Of a stretch of DNA of 64,000 nt, positions 50,772 to 59,616 are shown piece after piece (within the stretch, counting starts at the first letter, position 1; each line of letters begins with the position of its first letter). A program made the translations under genes and the position numbers. The DNA is from Ruminococcoides sp052118065. Its GTDB lineage: Bacteria; Bacillota; Clostridia; Oscillospirales; Acutalibacteraceae. Under the pieces are notes generated by a model. The model was not told the DNA's origin. It ran no database searches and worked only from the letters and a program-made list of their open reading frames with translations. The stretch is from the NCBI GenBank assembly GCA_052118065.1, contig JBQKHY010000001.1, positions 62,001 through 126,000 on the forward strand, in the 5' to 3' direction.

Positions 50772-50993
50772 ATGAGTAGTGAACTAACAATAGAAGAATT
50801 AACTGCTAAATTAAAATCCCAACTTGCTAAACTTGAGGATAATTCTATCCCACTAAATGAAGCAATGGAAGTATATAGAGAGGCAGCAATTACACTTGAA
50901 CAGTGTTATGATTCTCTTGATAAAGCAAAAGGTCACCTTTCCGATATTAATGAAGAAATTGACAAATTGCGTATGAAACGAGATGAACTGTAA
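50772..50993 (+). CDS. xseB: Exodeoxyribonuclease VII small subunit
   Basis: The protein has 73 residues from ATG 50772, which has GATGAGG 6 bases upstream. 'TIEELTAKLKSQLAKLEDNSIPLNEAMEVYREA' in outline is the XseB pattern of two helices. It assembles with XseA into a nuclease that degrades single-stranded DNA. The xseA gene, usually directly upstream, is missing from this window. Stop and ispA start overlap by one base. Confidence 0.9.
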   Translation: MSSELTIEELTAKLKSQLAKLEDNSIPLNEAMEVYREAAITLEQCYDSLDKAKGHLSDINEEIDKLRMKRDEL

Positions 50994-51874
50994 TGAACTA
51001 TTTAGAATTAATAGAAAATAAACTGAAAACATATTTTCCACAAGGTAAGGAAAAGGACTCTCTAATAGAAAAAGTACTTATTGACTCAATGGAATATTCA
51101 TTAGAAGCAGGTGGTAAGCGTATCAGACCAACATTAACTTTAATGTTTAGTGAAGTTTGTGGTGGTACTGTGGAACAGGCTTTGCCATTTGCTTGTGGAA
51201 TTGAAATGATACATACATATTCACTGATTCATGATGATTTACCTTGTATGGATGATGACGATTTAAGAAGAGGAAAACCATCAAACCATAAGGTTTATGG
51301 TGAAGATATAGCTTTACTTGCAGGGGATGCACTTCTTACAAATGCATTTGCAACTGTACTTTCTGAAGAGGCAGTTTCCCTAGTAGGTGGAGAGAAATCA
51401 GCAAAGTGTGGTAGAATTTTAGCTACACTTTCAGGTATGACAGGTATGGTAGGTGGTCAAGTTATCGACCTACAGTCTGAGGGTAAGAAAGTACCTATTG
51501 ATACTATCAGACAAATGCACCTAAAGAAAACTTCAGCACTGATTAAATGTGCTTGTATGATGGGTGCAGTAGTTGGCAGTAACAATGAAGAACATATCAA
51601 AATTGCCGAAACATATGGTGAAAACTTAGGATTAGCTTTTCAGATTATGGATGATATTCTTGATGTTGTCAGTGATGAAAAGTCCCTCGGTAAGCCAATC
51701 GGCAGTGATGCAGAAAATGAAAAATCAACTTTTGTAACACTTCTTGGACTTGATAAGTGTTATGAACTTGTAAATGAATATACTGAAAAAGCCATCAAAT
51801 CCCTTGAGGGTATCAACGGAGATACCACTCAGTTAAAGGCTATTGCAGTAAAAATGTCAGAAAGAAAGAACTAA
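50993..51874 (+). CDS. ispA: Polyprenyl synthetase, farnesyl diphosphate synthase type
   Basis: The protein has 293 residues. The first Asp-rich motif 'DDLPCMDDDDLRRGKPSNH' (near residue 82) and the second 'QIMDDILDV' are both intact. The length and the neighbours xseB and dxs indicate IspA. It condenses IPP with DMAPP or geranyl-PP to farnesyl-PP for undecaprenyl phosphate and quinones. The dxs gene follows after 27 bases. Confidence 0.94.
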   Translation: MNYLELIENKLKTYFPQGKEKDSLIEKVLIDSMEYSLEAGGKRIRPTLTLMFSEVCGGTVEQALPFACGIEMIHTYSLIHDDLPCMDDDDLRRGKPSNHKVYGEDIALLAGDALLTNAFATVLSEEAVSLVGGEKSAKCGRILATLSGMTGMVGGQVIDLQSEGKKVPIDTIRQMHLKKTSALIKCACMMGAVVGSNNEEHIKIAETYGENLGLAFQIMDDILDVVSDEKSLGKPIGSDAENEKSTFVTLLGLDKCYELVNEYTEKAIKSLEGINGDTTQLKAIAVKMSERKN

Positions 51875-51901
51875 TCATTAGATTTAGTTCAGAGTAAGGA
51901 A

Positions 51902-53761
51902 ATGTCAGATTTTAAGATTCTATCTCAACTTAATTCTCCGGAAGATTTACGGAAACTTCCTGATGAGGAGTTACCGGAACTTTGTAGCGAGATAAGAGAA
52001 AAGTTAATAGAAGTAGTGTCTGTAAACGGAGGTCACCTTGCCTCTAATTTAGGTGTAGTTGAGCTAACAGTAGCCTTGCACAAGACTTTCAAAACTCCAC
52101 AAGATAGCATAGTTTGGGATGTAGGTCATCAGTCCTATACCCACAAAATGCTAACAGGTAGATTTGATAAAATTGACACAATACGCAAAAAGGGAGGGCT
52201 CTCAGGTTTCCCTAAGCGTAGCGAAAGTAACTATGATGAATTTAATGCAGGTCACAGTAGTACCTCAATATCAGCCGGTTTAGGTATAAGTGAAGCAAAG
52301 AAAATCAAAGGTGATAAGTCCTATACTGTTGCAGTAATAGGTGATGCTTCATTTACAGGTGGTATGTCACTTGAAGGCTTTAACAATGCAGGTAGATACG
52401 CAAAGAGATTTATTGTTGTGCTTAACGATAACAAAATGTCTATTACCAAGAATGTAGGTGCTTTTGCAAAGTACCTTACTAAAGTTAGGGTAAACCCTTG
52501 GTATCTTAGAGTGAAGAATAAACTTGAAAGAATTTTTCTAAAGATACCACTACTTGGCAGTTTAGTGCTGAAGGTTATCCAAAGGTCAACAAGAAATGTT
52601 AAGCGATTGGCTTACAAAAACACTATTTTTGAGAACTTTGGTTTTACCTATTTTGGTCCTATTGACGGTCACAATATTGAAGATATGTCAAATGCTTTTG
52701 AGGCAGCAAAAAAGGTAAATGGTCCTGTACTTGTTCATGTAGTAACTAAAAAGGGTAAAGGTTACGAATATGCCGAGAAAGACCCTAAGACTTTCCATGG
52801 TATCAATAAGTTTAATATAGAAACAGGTGAGTCACCACAAAGCAAAGAAAGTTTTTCTTCAGTATTTGGTGAGTATATGTGTGATATTGCCCAAAATGAT
52901 AGGAGAATTTGTGGCATTACAGCAGCAATGGGTCCGGGTGTTGGTTTAGATAAATTTGCAGAACTATACAAGGAAAGATTTTTTGATGTTGGTATTGCAG
53001 AGCAACATGCAGTAACCTTTGCCGGTGGACTTTCAGCAAAAGGTATGGTGCCTGTTTTTGCAGTGTACAGTACATTTTTGCAGAGAGCATATGACCAACT
53101 ACTTCACGATATAGCAATGCAAAAACTTCATGTGGTTATCGGTATTGACAGAGCAGGTATTGTTGGTGATGATGGTGAAACTCACCAAGGTGTGTTTGAT
53201 GTTTCAATGCTAAATTCATTTCCAAATACTACTATTTATTCACCTTGTTATTTTGAAGGGCTAAAGAAAGCACTTAACCAAGCAGTTTATCACACAGATA
53301 GTTTGGTAGCAGTCAGATACCCTAGAGGTGGAGAACTTTATAGACCAAAGGATTACACAGAAGTTTCAGTTGACTTTGACTTTTACGGTGATTTATCAAG
53401 TGATACTTTAATTGTAACTTACGGAAGACTTTTCTCTAACTGTTGCAAAGCACTTGAAATTCTAAAAGAAAAAGGAAAGAAAATCTGTATCCTTAAACTT
53501 AACAGAATCAAACCTTTACCACTTGATGCAGTAAAGGCATCAATGAAGTTTAAGATAATATATTTTTATGAAGAAGGTATGTACAATGGCAGTATTGCCT
53601 GTAGTTTCAACTCAGAACTTTCTGAGCTTGATTACAAAGGCAACCTAAAGATTATAGCCATTGACGATAAATTTGTAACCCATCAAACAGTAAATGAAGC
53701 ACTAAAGGAACTTCATTTTGACAGCGAAAGTATAGCAAAGGAAATATTAGAGGATAAATGA
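51902..53761 (+). CDS. dxs: 1-Deoxy-D-xylulose-5-phosphate synthase
   Basis: The protein has 619 residues. The thiamine diphosphate site is visible in 'VIGDASFTGGMSLEGFNNAG' to 'LNDNKMSI', and 'AGHSSTSISAGLG' precedes it. The pyrimidine domain has 'FFDVGIAEQHAVTFAGGLSAKG' with its essential Glu, then 'DRAGIVGDDGETHQGVFD'. It makes DXP from pyruvate and glyceraldehyde-3-phosphate, the first step of the MEP isoprenoid pathway, next to the prenyl-transferase gene that uses the product. It overlaps tlyA by four bases (ATGA). Confidence 0.96.
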   Translation: MSDFKILSQLNSPEDLRKLPDEELPELCSEIREKLIEVVSVNGGHLASNLGVVELTVALHKTFKTPQDSIVWDVGHQSYTHKMLTGRFDKIDTIRKKGGLSGFPKRSESNYDEFNAGHSSTSISAGLGISEAKKIKGDKSYTVAVIGDASFTGGMSLEGFNNAGRYAKRFIVVLNDNKMSITKNVGAFAKYLTKVRVNPWYLRVKNKLERIFLKIPLLGSLVLKVIQRSTRNVKRLAYKNTIFENFGFTYFGPIDGHNIEDMSNAFEAAKKVNGPVLVHVVTKKGKGYEYAEKDPKTFHGINKFNIETGESPQSKESFSSVFGEYMCDIAQNDRRICGITAAMGPGVGLDKFAELYKERFFDVGIAEQHAVTFAGGLSAKGMVPVFAVYSTFLQRAYDQLLHDIAMQKLHVVIGIDRAGIVGDDGETHQGVFDVSMLNSFPNTTIYSPCYFEGLKKALNQAVYHTDSLVAVRYPRGGELYRPKDYTEVSVDFDFYGDLSSDTLIVTYGRLFSNCCKALEILKEKGKKICILKLNRIKPLPLDAVKASMKFKIIYFYEEGMYNGSIACSFNSELSELDYKGNLKIIAIDDKFVTHQTVNEALKELHFDSESIAKEILEDK

Positions 53762-54561
53762 AAAAGCGATTAGATGTTTTAGTATATGAAAAAGGTTTTT
53801 GTGAGTCACGAGAAAAAGCAAAGGCAATTATAATGTCAGGTATTGTCTATGTGGATAATCAGAAAGCCGACAAATGTGGCACACAGTATGATGAAAAATG
53901 TAATATTGAAGTTAGAGGAAGTACTCTAAAGTATGTTTCAAGAGGTGGACTAAAGCTAGAGAAAGCTATGGAAAACTTTGACCTAACTTTGCAAGACAAA
54001 ATCACTATGGATATCGGTGCATCAACAGGTGGCTTTACCGATTGTATGCTACAGAATGGTGCAAAAAAGGTGTATTCTATTGATGTTGGCTACGGTCAAC
54101 TTGCTTGGAAACTTCGTTCCGATGAACGAGTAGTAAACCTAGAGAGAACCAACTTTAGAAATGTTACTCATAATGAAGTACCTGATGACATTGACTTTTT
54201 CTCAATAGATGTTTCATTTATTTCACTAAAACTACTTCTACCTGTAGCAAGAAACTTGTTAACAGATAACGGAGAAGCAGTATGCCTAATCAAACCACAG
54301 TTTGAAGCAGGTAGAGAAAATGTAGGCAAGAAAGGTGTTGTTCGTGATCCAAAGGTTCACGAAAATGTTGTAACAGATATTATGGACTTTTGTCTTAATA
54401 ACGGTTACTCAGTACTTAACCTGGATTTTTCACCGGTAAAAGGACCTGAGGGAAATATTGAATATCTAATACACTTAAGAAAATCCGATAAACCGGAACT
54501 TTTAACTGATGTAAACCCAAAAGAATTAGTAGAAAAATCACACTCTATACTTTCCAAGTAA
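53758..54561 (+). CDS. tlyA: TlyA-family rRNA 2'-O-methyltransferase
   Basis: The protein has 267 residues. An S4 RNA-binding domain ('RLDVLVYEKGFCESREKAKAIIMSGIVYVD' in outline) takes the first 65. A Rossmann methyltransferase domain follows, with the SAM motif 'DIGASTGGFTDCML' and 'SIDVSFISLKLLLP'. Relatives methylate 16S and 23S rRNA; the family also has hemolysin-like annotations that are historic. The position between dxs and nadK is standard for Clostridia. Confidence 0.93.
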   Translation: MKKRLDVLVYEKGFCESREKAKAIIMSGIVYVDNQKADKCGTQYDEKCNIEVRGSTLKYVSRGGLKLEKAMENFDLTLQDKITMDIGASTGGFTDCMLQNGAKKVYSIDVGYGQLAWKLRSDERVVNLERTNFRNVTHNEVPDDIDFFSIDVSFISLKLLLPVARNLLTDNGEAVCLIKPQFEAGRENVGKKGVVRDPKVHENVVTDIMDFCLNNGYSVLNLDFSPVKGPEGNIEYLIHLRKSDKPELLTDVNPKELVEKSHSILSK

Positions 54562-54579
54562 AAGAAAATAGGTGGTAAT

Positions 54580-55440
54580 ATGAACATTTGTTTAAAGGTA
54601 AATACCGACAAAGGTCATGCAGTAAAATGTGCAAAAGAAATTATAACTTTGCTTACTGGATGTGGTGCAACAATTCTTATGAAAAGAGATGCAAAAGAAC
54701 ATTTTGAGTCTTTTAAGGATATTATATACTACAAAAGTGATAATGAATTGTTCGCTAATGCCGATAAGGCAGTAACAGTAGGTGGTGACGGTACAATTAT
54801 CCACAATGCCCGTCATGCAGCAGAAAATAATATTCCGTTAATCGGTGTAAATTGTGGTCACTTAGGTTTTGCAGCAGAAATTGAACCGGAAGAAGTCAGT
54901 GAACTAAAAAGACTTTTAACTGATGACTACACAACAGATGAAAGAATGGTTATTGAAGTTTCTGTTGTAAAAGAAACCAGTACAAAGACTTTCTCTTGCA
55001 TTAATGATGCAGTTATTTCAAGAGGTCAGCTTTCAAGAATTATTGATTTGAACCTATATGTAGATGGTGAAAAGACAACACATTATAGTGCCGATGGTTT
55101 GATTTTTGCAACACCGACAGGTAGTACAGCCTATTCACTTTCAGCCGGTGGTCCTGTTGTTGAACCAACAATGAGTTGTGTTGTGCTTACTCCAATTTGC
55201 CCACATTCACTGGTTGACAGAACGGTTATTTTTAACGGTAATTCTGTTCTTTCTGTTTATTCCGAAAGTTACGGTACCAGCGAAAGTTACCTTACTATTG
55301 ACGGACAAATTGTAATACCACTTTCAAGTAGAGATAAAGTAATTATCAAGAAATCACCTTACATACTAAAGATGATTTCATTTAAGAATAAGAATTTTTA
55401 CCGTAGAGTTAGCGAAAAGCTAAAGGAGCGTGATGACTAG
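54580..55440 (+). CDS. nadK: NAD kinase
   Basis: The protein has 286 residues. The GGDGT motif is at residues 68-72, 'CGHLGFAAEIEP' follows, 'INDAVISRG' holds the NE/D adenine contact, and 'YSADGLIFATPTGSTAYSLSAGGP' is in outline the family's most conserved block. It makes NADP from NAD, which also serves the NADP-dependent isocitrate dehydrogenase encoded at 13575. AGGTGG precedes the ATG. Confidence 0.96.
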   Translation: MNICLKVNTDKGHAVKCAKEIITLLTGCGATILMKRDAKEHFESFKDIIYYKSDNELFANADKAVTVGGDGTIIHNARHAAENNIPLIGVNCGHLGFAAEIEPEEVSELKRLLTDDYTTDERMVIEVSVVKETSTKTFSCINDAVISRGQLSRIIDLNLYVDGEKTTHYSADGLIFATPTGSTAYSLSAGGPVVEPTMSCVVLTPICPHSLVDRTVIFNGNSVLSVYSESYGTSESYLTIDGQIVIPLSSRDKVIIKKSPYILKMISFKNKNFYRRVSEKLKERDD

Positions 55441-55886
55441 TGAAATTACGCAGACATGAGGCAATTATTGACCTTGTAAATAACCAAGATATTAATACCC
55501 AAGAGGAACTTATGGAGAACTTGCAGAAACAAGGTTTCAAGGTTACTCAAGCTACAGTTTCCAGGGATATTAAAGAATTGAGAATTTTCAAAGCACTTGG
55601 CAAAGACGGTAAGTATCGTTACTCAACAGGTGGCAGAAATGCCCTTGATAAAACAAGTGGTTTTGAAAGCCTATTTGCTTCTTCTGTTGAAGAAGTGGAT
55701 AGTGCAGAGAATATTGTAGTTATAAAAACTATGACAGGTATGGCACAAGCTGTTTGTATGTCACTAGACAATATTGATTTTGAAAATATTGTAGGAACTA
55801 TTGCCGGTGACGATACAATTTTTGTTTTGTGCAGAAACCTAAAAGCAACGGAAGAAATGCTTAATAAATTCAGAAAATTAATTTAA
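55440..55886 (+). CDS. argR: Arginine repressor
   Basis: The protein has 148 residues. The N-terminal winged helix ('RRHEAIIDLVNNQDINTQEELMENL', 'QATVSRDIKELRI') and the C-terminal hexamer and arginine-binding domain ('GTIAGDDTIFVLCR') are complete. It represses arginine synthesis when arginine is bound. GTG start at the last base of nadK, with AAGGAG upstream. No arginine genes lie in the window; argR next to recN is a common Firmicute arrangement. Confidence 0.95.
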   Translation: MKLRRHEAIIDLVNNQDINTQEELMENLQKQGFKVTQATVSRDIKELRIFKALGKDGKYRYSTGGRNALDKTSGFESLFASSVEEVDSAENIVVIKTMTGMAQAVCMSLDNIDFENIVGTIAGDDTIFVLCRNLKATEEMLNKFRKLI

Positions 55887-55901
55887 GGAGAAACTTTTTC
55901 T

Positions 55902-57560
55902 ATGCTCAGCACCCTTTATATAGAAAACATAGCAGTTATAGAAAAAACAAATATAGATTTTACAAAAGGACTAAATGTACTAACCGGTGAAACCGGTGCC
56001 GGTAAAAGTATCATTATTGATTCTATCAATGCAGTAACAGGTCACAGAACCAGCAAGGATATTATCCGAACAGGAAGTGACAGTGCATTTGTTTCTGCTA
56101 CATTTACAAATATTTCTAAGGAAATTAAGGAAAAAGTAATTGACCTAGGTTTTCAAGTTGATGATGATACCTTAATCCTTAGCAGAGAACTTTCTCTAAA
56201 CGGCAGAAATACTTGTAGAATCAACGACAGACCTACTACTGTTTCTACATTAAAGGAAATCGGTATTGAGCTTATTAATATTCATGGTCAGCATGAAAGT
56301 TTAGAATTAATGTCACCTGAGTCACATATAAATTATATTGACAATTTTGCAGAACTTACTTCTGTAATTGATGACTATAATGTTTCTTTTAAAGAACTAA
56401 AAAAGTTAAATAAACTCCTTAAAGAAAATGGTGGAGATGAAAGTCAACGACTTTATGAAATAGATTTATTAACATTCCAAGTTGATGAAATCAACAATGC
56501 CTCTTTAACAGTAGGTGAGGAGGAAGAACTCCAAAATGAAAAGAAGTTACTTCAAAATAGCGAGAAAATTCGCCAATATCTTGATAATTCAAAGTCAATT
56601 TTGTCAGGATATAATGGTGGAAATGCTTGTGAAATGGTTGATGAGGCAAGTACAAACCTTATTAAAGCATCAAACTTCCTTGAAGAGGCTGAGGATGTCA
56701 GTAATCGACTAAGTGACCTTTCATATGCACTACAGGATATTTCAGCAGAAATCTCCGACTTAATAGATGAACTTGAATTTAATCCATCAAGACTTGAAGA
56801 AATTGAAATAAGACTTGATGAAATATATAAATTAAAGCGTAAATACGGCAACTCTATTGAAGAAATTCTTGAGTATGGTGAAAATGCTCAGAAAAAACTT
56901 ACAAAACTTCTAAACTATGATAAAGATATGGCTGAGGCTAAAGAGCAGTACGAAAAGCTATATGATATTACTTTAGAAAAAGCTGAGAATTTAACTTCCT
57001 TGCGTAAAAAAGCAGGTAAGGAATTTTCCCATAGAGTTGAAGAAGAAATGAAATTCCTTGATATGCCAAATGTAAGAATTACAGTTAGCATAGAGCAAAG
57101 TCCACTTTACTCAAAGGGTAAGGATAAAGTAGAAATTTTAATTTCAGCCAATCCGGGAGAAACACCAAAACCGGTATCAAAAATTGCATCCGGTGGTGAA
57201 CTTTCCAGAATGATGTTGGCTATTAAAACAGTTTTATCTGAAAGTGATACAATAGATACTTTAATCTTTGATGAAGTAGATACAGGTATCTCAGGTAAAG
57301 CATCACGAAAAGTAGGACTAAAGCTAAAGGAAGTTTCCAAGAATAGACAGGTTATTTGTGTAACTCATCAGGTGCAGATTGCTTCATTAGCAGATAACCA
57401 TAATTTAATCAGAAAAAATGTTAAGGGTGACAGAACCTTTACAGATGTTATTACCCTAGATTACAAGGGCAGAATTGAAGAACTTGCCAGAATCATGGGT
57501 GGTATAGAAATAACAGAAAATACAAAGAAATTAGCAGAAGAAATGCTAAATAATAATTGA
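55902..57560 (+). CDS. recN: DNA repair ATPase RecN
   Basis: The protein has 552 residues. Walker A 'TGETGAGKSIIID' (near residues 28-40), a long coiled coil (about 170-370), signature 'ASGGELSRMMLAIK' and Walker B 'TLIFDEVDTGISGKA' give the SMC-like plan. It acts early in double-strand break repair. AAGGAG precedes the ATG. No SOS box was seen directly upstream, so control is likely by the operon promoter. Confidence 0.96.
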   Translation: MLSTLYIENIAVIEKTNIDFTKGLNVLTGETGAGKSIIIDSINAVTGHRTSKDIIRTGSDSAFVSATFTNISKEIKEKVIDLGFQVDDDTLILSRELSLNGRNTCRINDRPTTVSTLKEIGIELINIHGQHESLELMSPESHINYIDNFAELTSVIDDYNVSFKELKKLNKLLKENGGDESQRLYEIDLLTFQVDEINNASLTVGEEEELQNEKKLLQNSEKIRQYLDNSKSILSGYNGGNACEMVDEASTNLIKASNFLEEAEDVSNRLSDLSYALQDISAEISDLIDELEFNPSRLEEIEIRLDEIYKLKRKYGNSIEEILEYGENAQKKLTKLLNYDKDMAEAKEQYEKLYDITLEKAENLTSLRKKAGKEFSHRVEEEMKFLDMPNVRITVSIEQSPLYSKGKDKVEILISANPGETPKPVSKIASGGELSRMMLAIKTVLSESDTIDTLIFDEVDTGISGKASRKVGLKLKEVSKNRQVICVTHQVQIASLADNHNLIRKNVKGDRTFTDVITLDYKGRIEELARIMGGIEITENTKKLAEEMLNNN

Positions 57561-57567
57561 GGTAATT

Positions 57568-59616
57568 ATGAAAGTTTGGTCAGTTGCAAAAGTGAATAAA
57601 GAAAGGGCAATAGCTATGGCTAGTAAGCTAGAAATCCCACCACTTCTTGCAATGATGCTGGATATTCGTGGAATTACCAAAGAAGAAGATATTATTAATT
57701 TTCTTCAAGAGAATAAAGATTTTTCTGACCCATTCCTTATGAAAGATATGGACAAAGCTGTTGAAAGAATAACTACAGCAGTAGAAAACGGTGAGAAAAT
57801 CTGTGTCTATGGTGACTATGATGCCGACGGTGTAACAAGTACTTCACTACTTTATAGTTACCTTAGGGATAGCTTAGGTGCTGATGTAATGTTCTATATT
57901 CCTACTCGTACAGGAGAGGGATACGGAATGAATAAGAGTGCAGTTGATAAGATTCATTCTTTAGGTATTACCCTTATTATTACAGTTGATAACGGTATCT
58001 CAGCCAGAGAAGAAATTGACTATGCCAATACTTTAGGTATAGATACAGTAATAACCGACCATCATATGCCTTCAGGTGCAATTCCAAAGGCAGTAGCAGT
58101 GGTTAATGCCCACCAAAAGGATGACAAAAGTCCATTTAAGGACTTTTCAGGTGTTGGTGTAGCCTTTAAACTTGTAATGGCTATTGAGGGTGAATATGCC
58201 GATGTTGACAGTTTACTTGAAAATTTTAGCGACATAGCAACCTTAGGCACAATAGGGGATATTGTTCCTTTAGTTGGTGAAAATCGTACTTTAGTAAAGA
58301 ATGGTTTAAGACATATCCAAAATAGCGACAGAATAGGCATTAACGCTATGAAACAAGAGTCAGGCATTGCTGAAAAGGAAATTAATTCAAGCAATGTTGC
58401 ATTTACTTTAGTTCCAAGAATTAATGCAGGTGGTAGGCTTGGTTCATCAGAAAAAAGTGTAAATCTACTTTTAACAGAAGATGAAGATGAGGCAGTTACC
58501 ATTGCCGATAAATTGGGAATGGATAACAGAGAAAGACAAAGTATAGAGAAAGAAATTCTTGCTTCAATTGATGAAGAAGTAAGGAGAACTCCCAACATTG
58601 TCAATGATAAAATTCTAGTTTTTGCCGGAAAAGGTTGGCACCAAGGTGTTGTTGGTATAGTAGCCTCCAGAATAAAAGATATTTACGATAAACCAACAAT
58701 TATTATCGGTATTGATGATGATGGTGTAGCAAGAGGCAGTGGCAGAAGTGTAGAGGGTTTTTCCCTATGTGATGCAGTTTTTGCCTGTAGTGAGCACCTT
58801 ACTCATTTTGGTGGTCACCCTATGGCAGTAGGTATTAGCTTAGAAAAAGAAAAAATCAATGATTTTAGAAAAGCTATTAATGCCTATTGCAAAGATATAA
58901 AAATGCCTTATAATATATTACATATAGATTGTAAGCTAAATCCTAATCAGCTTGATTTGTCAATACTGGATTGTTTAAGCTATATTGAGCCTTGTGGTGC
59001 AAGTAACCCTTCACCGATTTTCGGTTTATATAATATGACCATTATTGCAACCAAAGAAATGGGTAACGGTAAGCATATGCGTATTACTCTTTCCAGGGGA
59101 CAAGGACAAGTACCTGTTTATGCAGTGTATTTTAATCACAATTTTCAGTCCTGTTCATATAGAAACGGTGACATAGTGGATGTGGCAGTAAGTCTTGACA
59201 GAAACATATATAATGGTCAAGAGAATTTAAGTGTTATTATTAAGGATATTAAGTATAGCAAAAGCAACAATGAAGAACTTATTGATAGCGAAAGAATTTT
59301 TGATAAATTTGCCAAAAGGTACAAACTTACTAAAAATGAAGTAATGTCAATTCTTCCAACAAGAAATGACTTTGCCTATGTATATAGATTTTTAAAACAG
59401 AATAAAGGCTTTATCTATGGTGAATATGCCCTAGTAAATGCACTAAATTACAAGATTTCTATGGGTAAACTTATTGTTATTCTCTATTCAATGAAAGAAC
59501 TTGGTTTAATAAATTGGCAACAAGGACTTTACCAAAGTATCATTGAAATGAAAGAAAGTGGCAAGGTAAACCTAGAAGATTCTGTTTTTATCAAAAAACT
59601 TAAGGAGGGAATATAA
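57568..59616 (+). CDS. recJ: Single-stranded-DNA-specific exonuclease RecJ
   Basis: The protein has 682 residues. DHH-family motifs are complete: 'CVYGDYDADGVTSTSLLY' near residue 80, 'VITDHHMP' near 161 and 'VNAHQKDD'. The DHHA1 region holds 'GRSVEGFSLCDAV' and 'THFGGHPMAVGISL'. The OB domain and an about 110-residue C-terminal extension follow. It degrades 5' single-strand ends in recombination and repair, next to recN. It starts 7 bases after recN and abuts relA. Confidence 0.95.
   Translation: MKVWSVAKVNKERAIAMASKLEIPPLLAMMLDIRGITKEEDIINFLQENKDFSDPFLMKDMDKAVERITTAVENGEKICVYGDYDADGVTSTSLLYSYLRDSLGADVMFYIPTRTGEGYGMNKSAVDKIHSLGITLIITVDNGISAREEIDYANTLGIDTVITDHHMPSGAIPKAVAVVNAHQKDDKSPFKDFSGVGVAFKLVMAIEGEYADVDSLLENFSDIATLGTIGDIVPLVGENRTLVKNGLRHIQNSDRIGINAMKQESGIAEKEINSSNVAFTLVPRINAGGRLGSSEKSVNLLLTEDEDEAVTIADKLGMDNRERQSIEKEILASIDEEVRRTPNIVNDKILVFAGKGWHQGVVGIVASRIKDIYDKPTIIIGIDDDGVARGSGRSVEGFSLCDAVFACSEHLTHFGGHPMAVGISLEKEKINDFRKAINAYCKDIKMPYNILHIDCKLNPNQLDLSILDCLSYIEPCGASNPSPIFGLYNMTIIATKEMGNGKHMRITLSRGQGQVPVYAVYFNHNFQSCSYRNGDIVDVAVSLDRNIYNGQENLSVIIKDIKYSKSNNEELIDSERIFDKFAKRYKLTKNEVMSILPTRNDFAYVYRFLKQNKGFIYGEYALVNALNYKISMGKLIVILYSMKELGLINWQQGLYQSIIEMKESGKVNLEDSVFIKKLKEGI

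Noticed and set aside
58062..58604. 180-residue open frame on the minus strand inside recJ
   Set aside because: It is antisense to the RecJ catalytic domain, with no start signals and no recognisable protein features.
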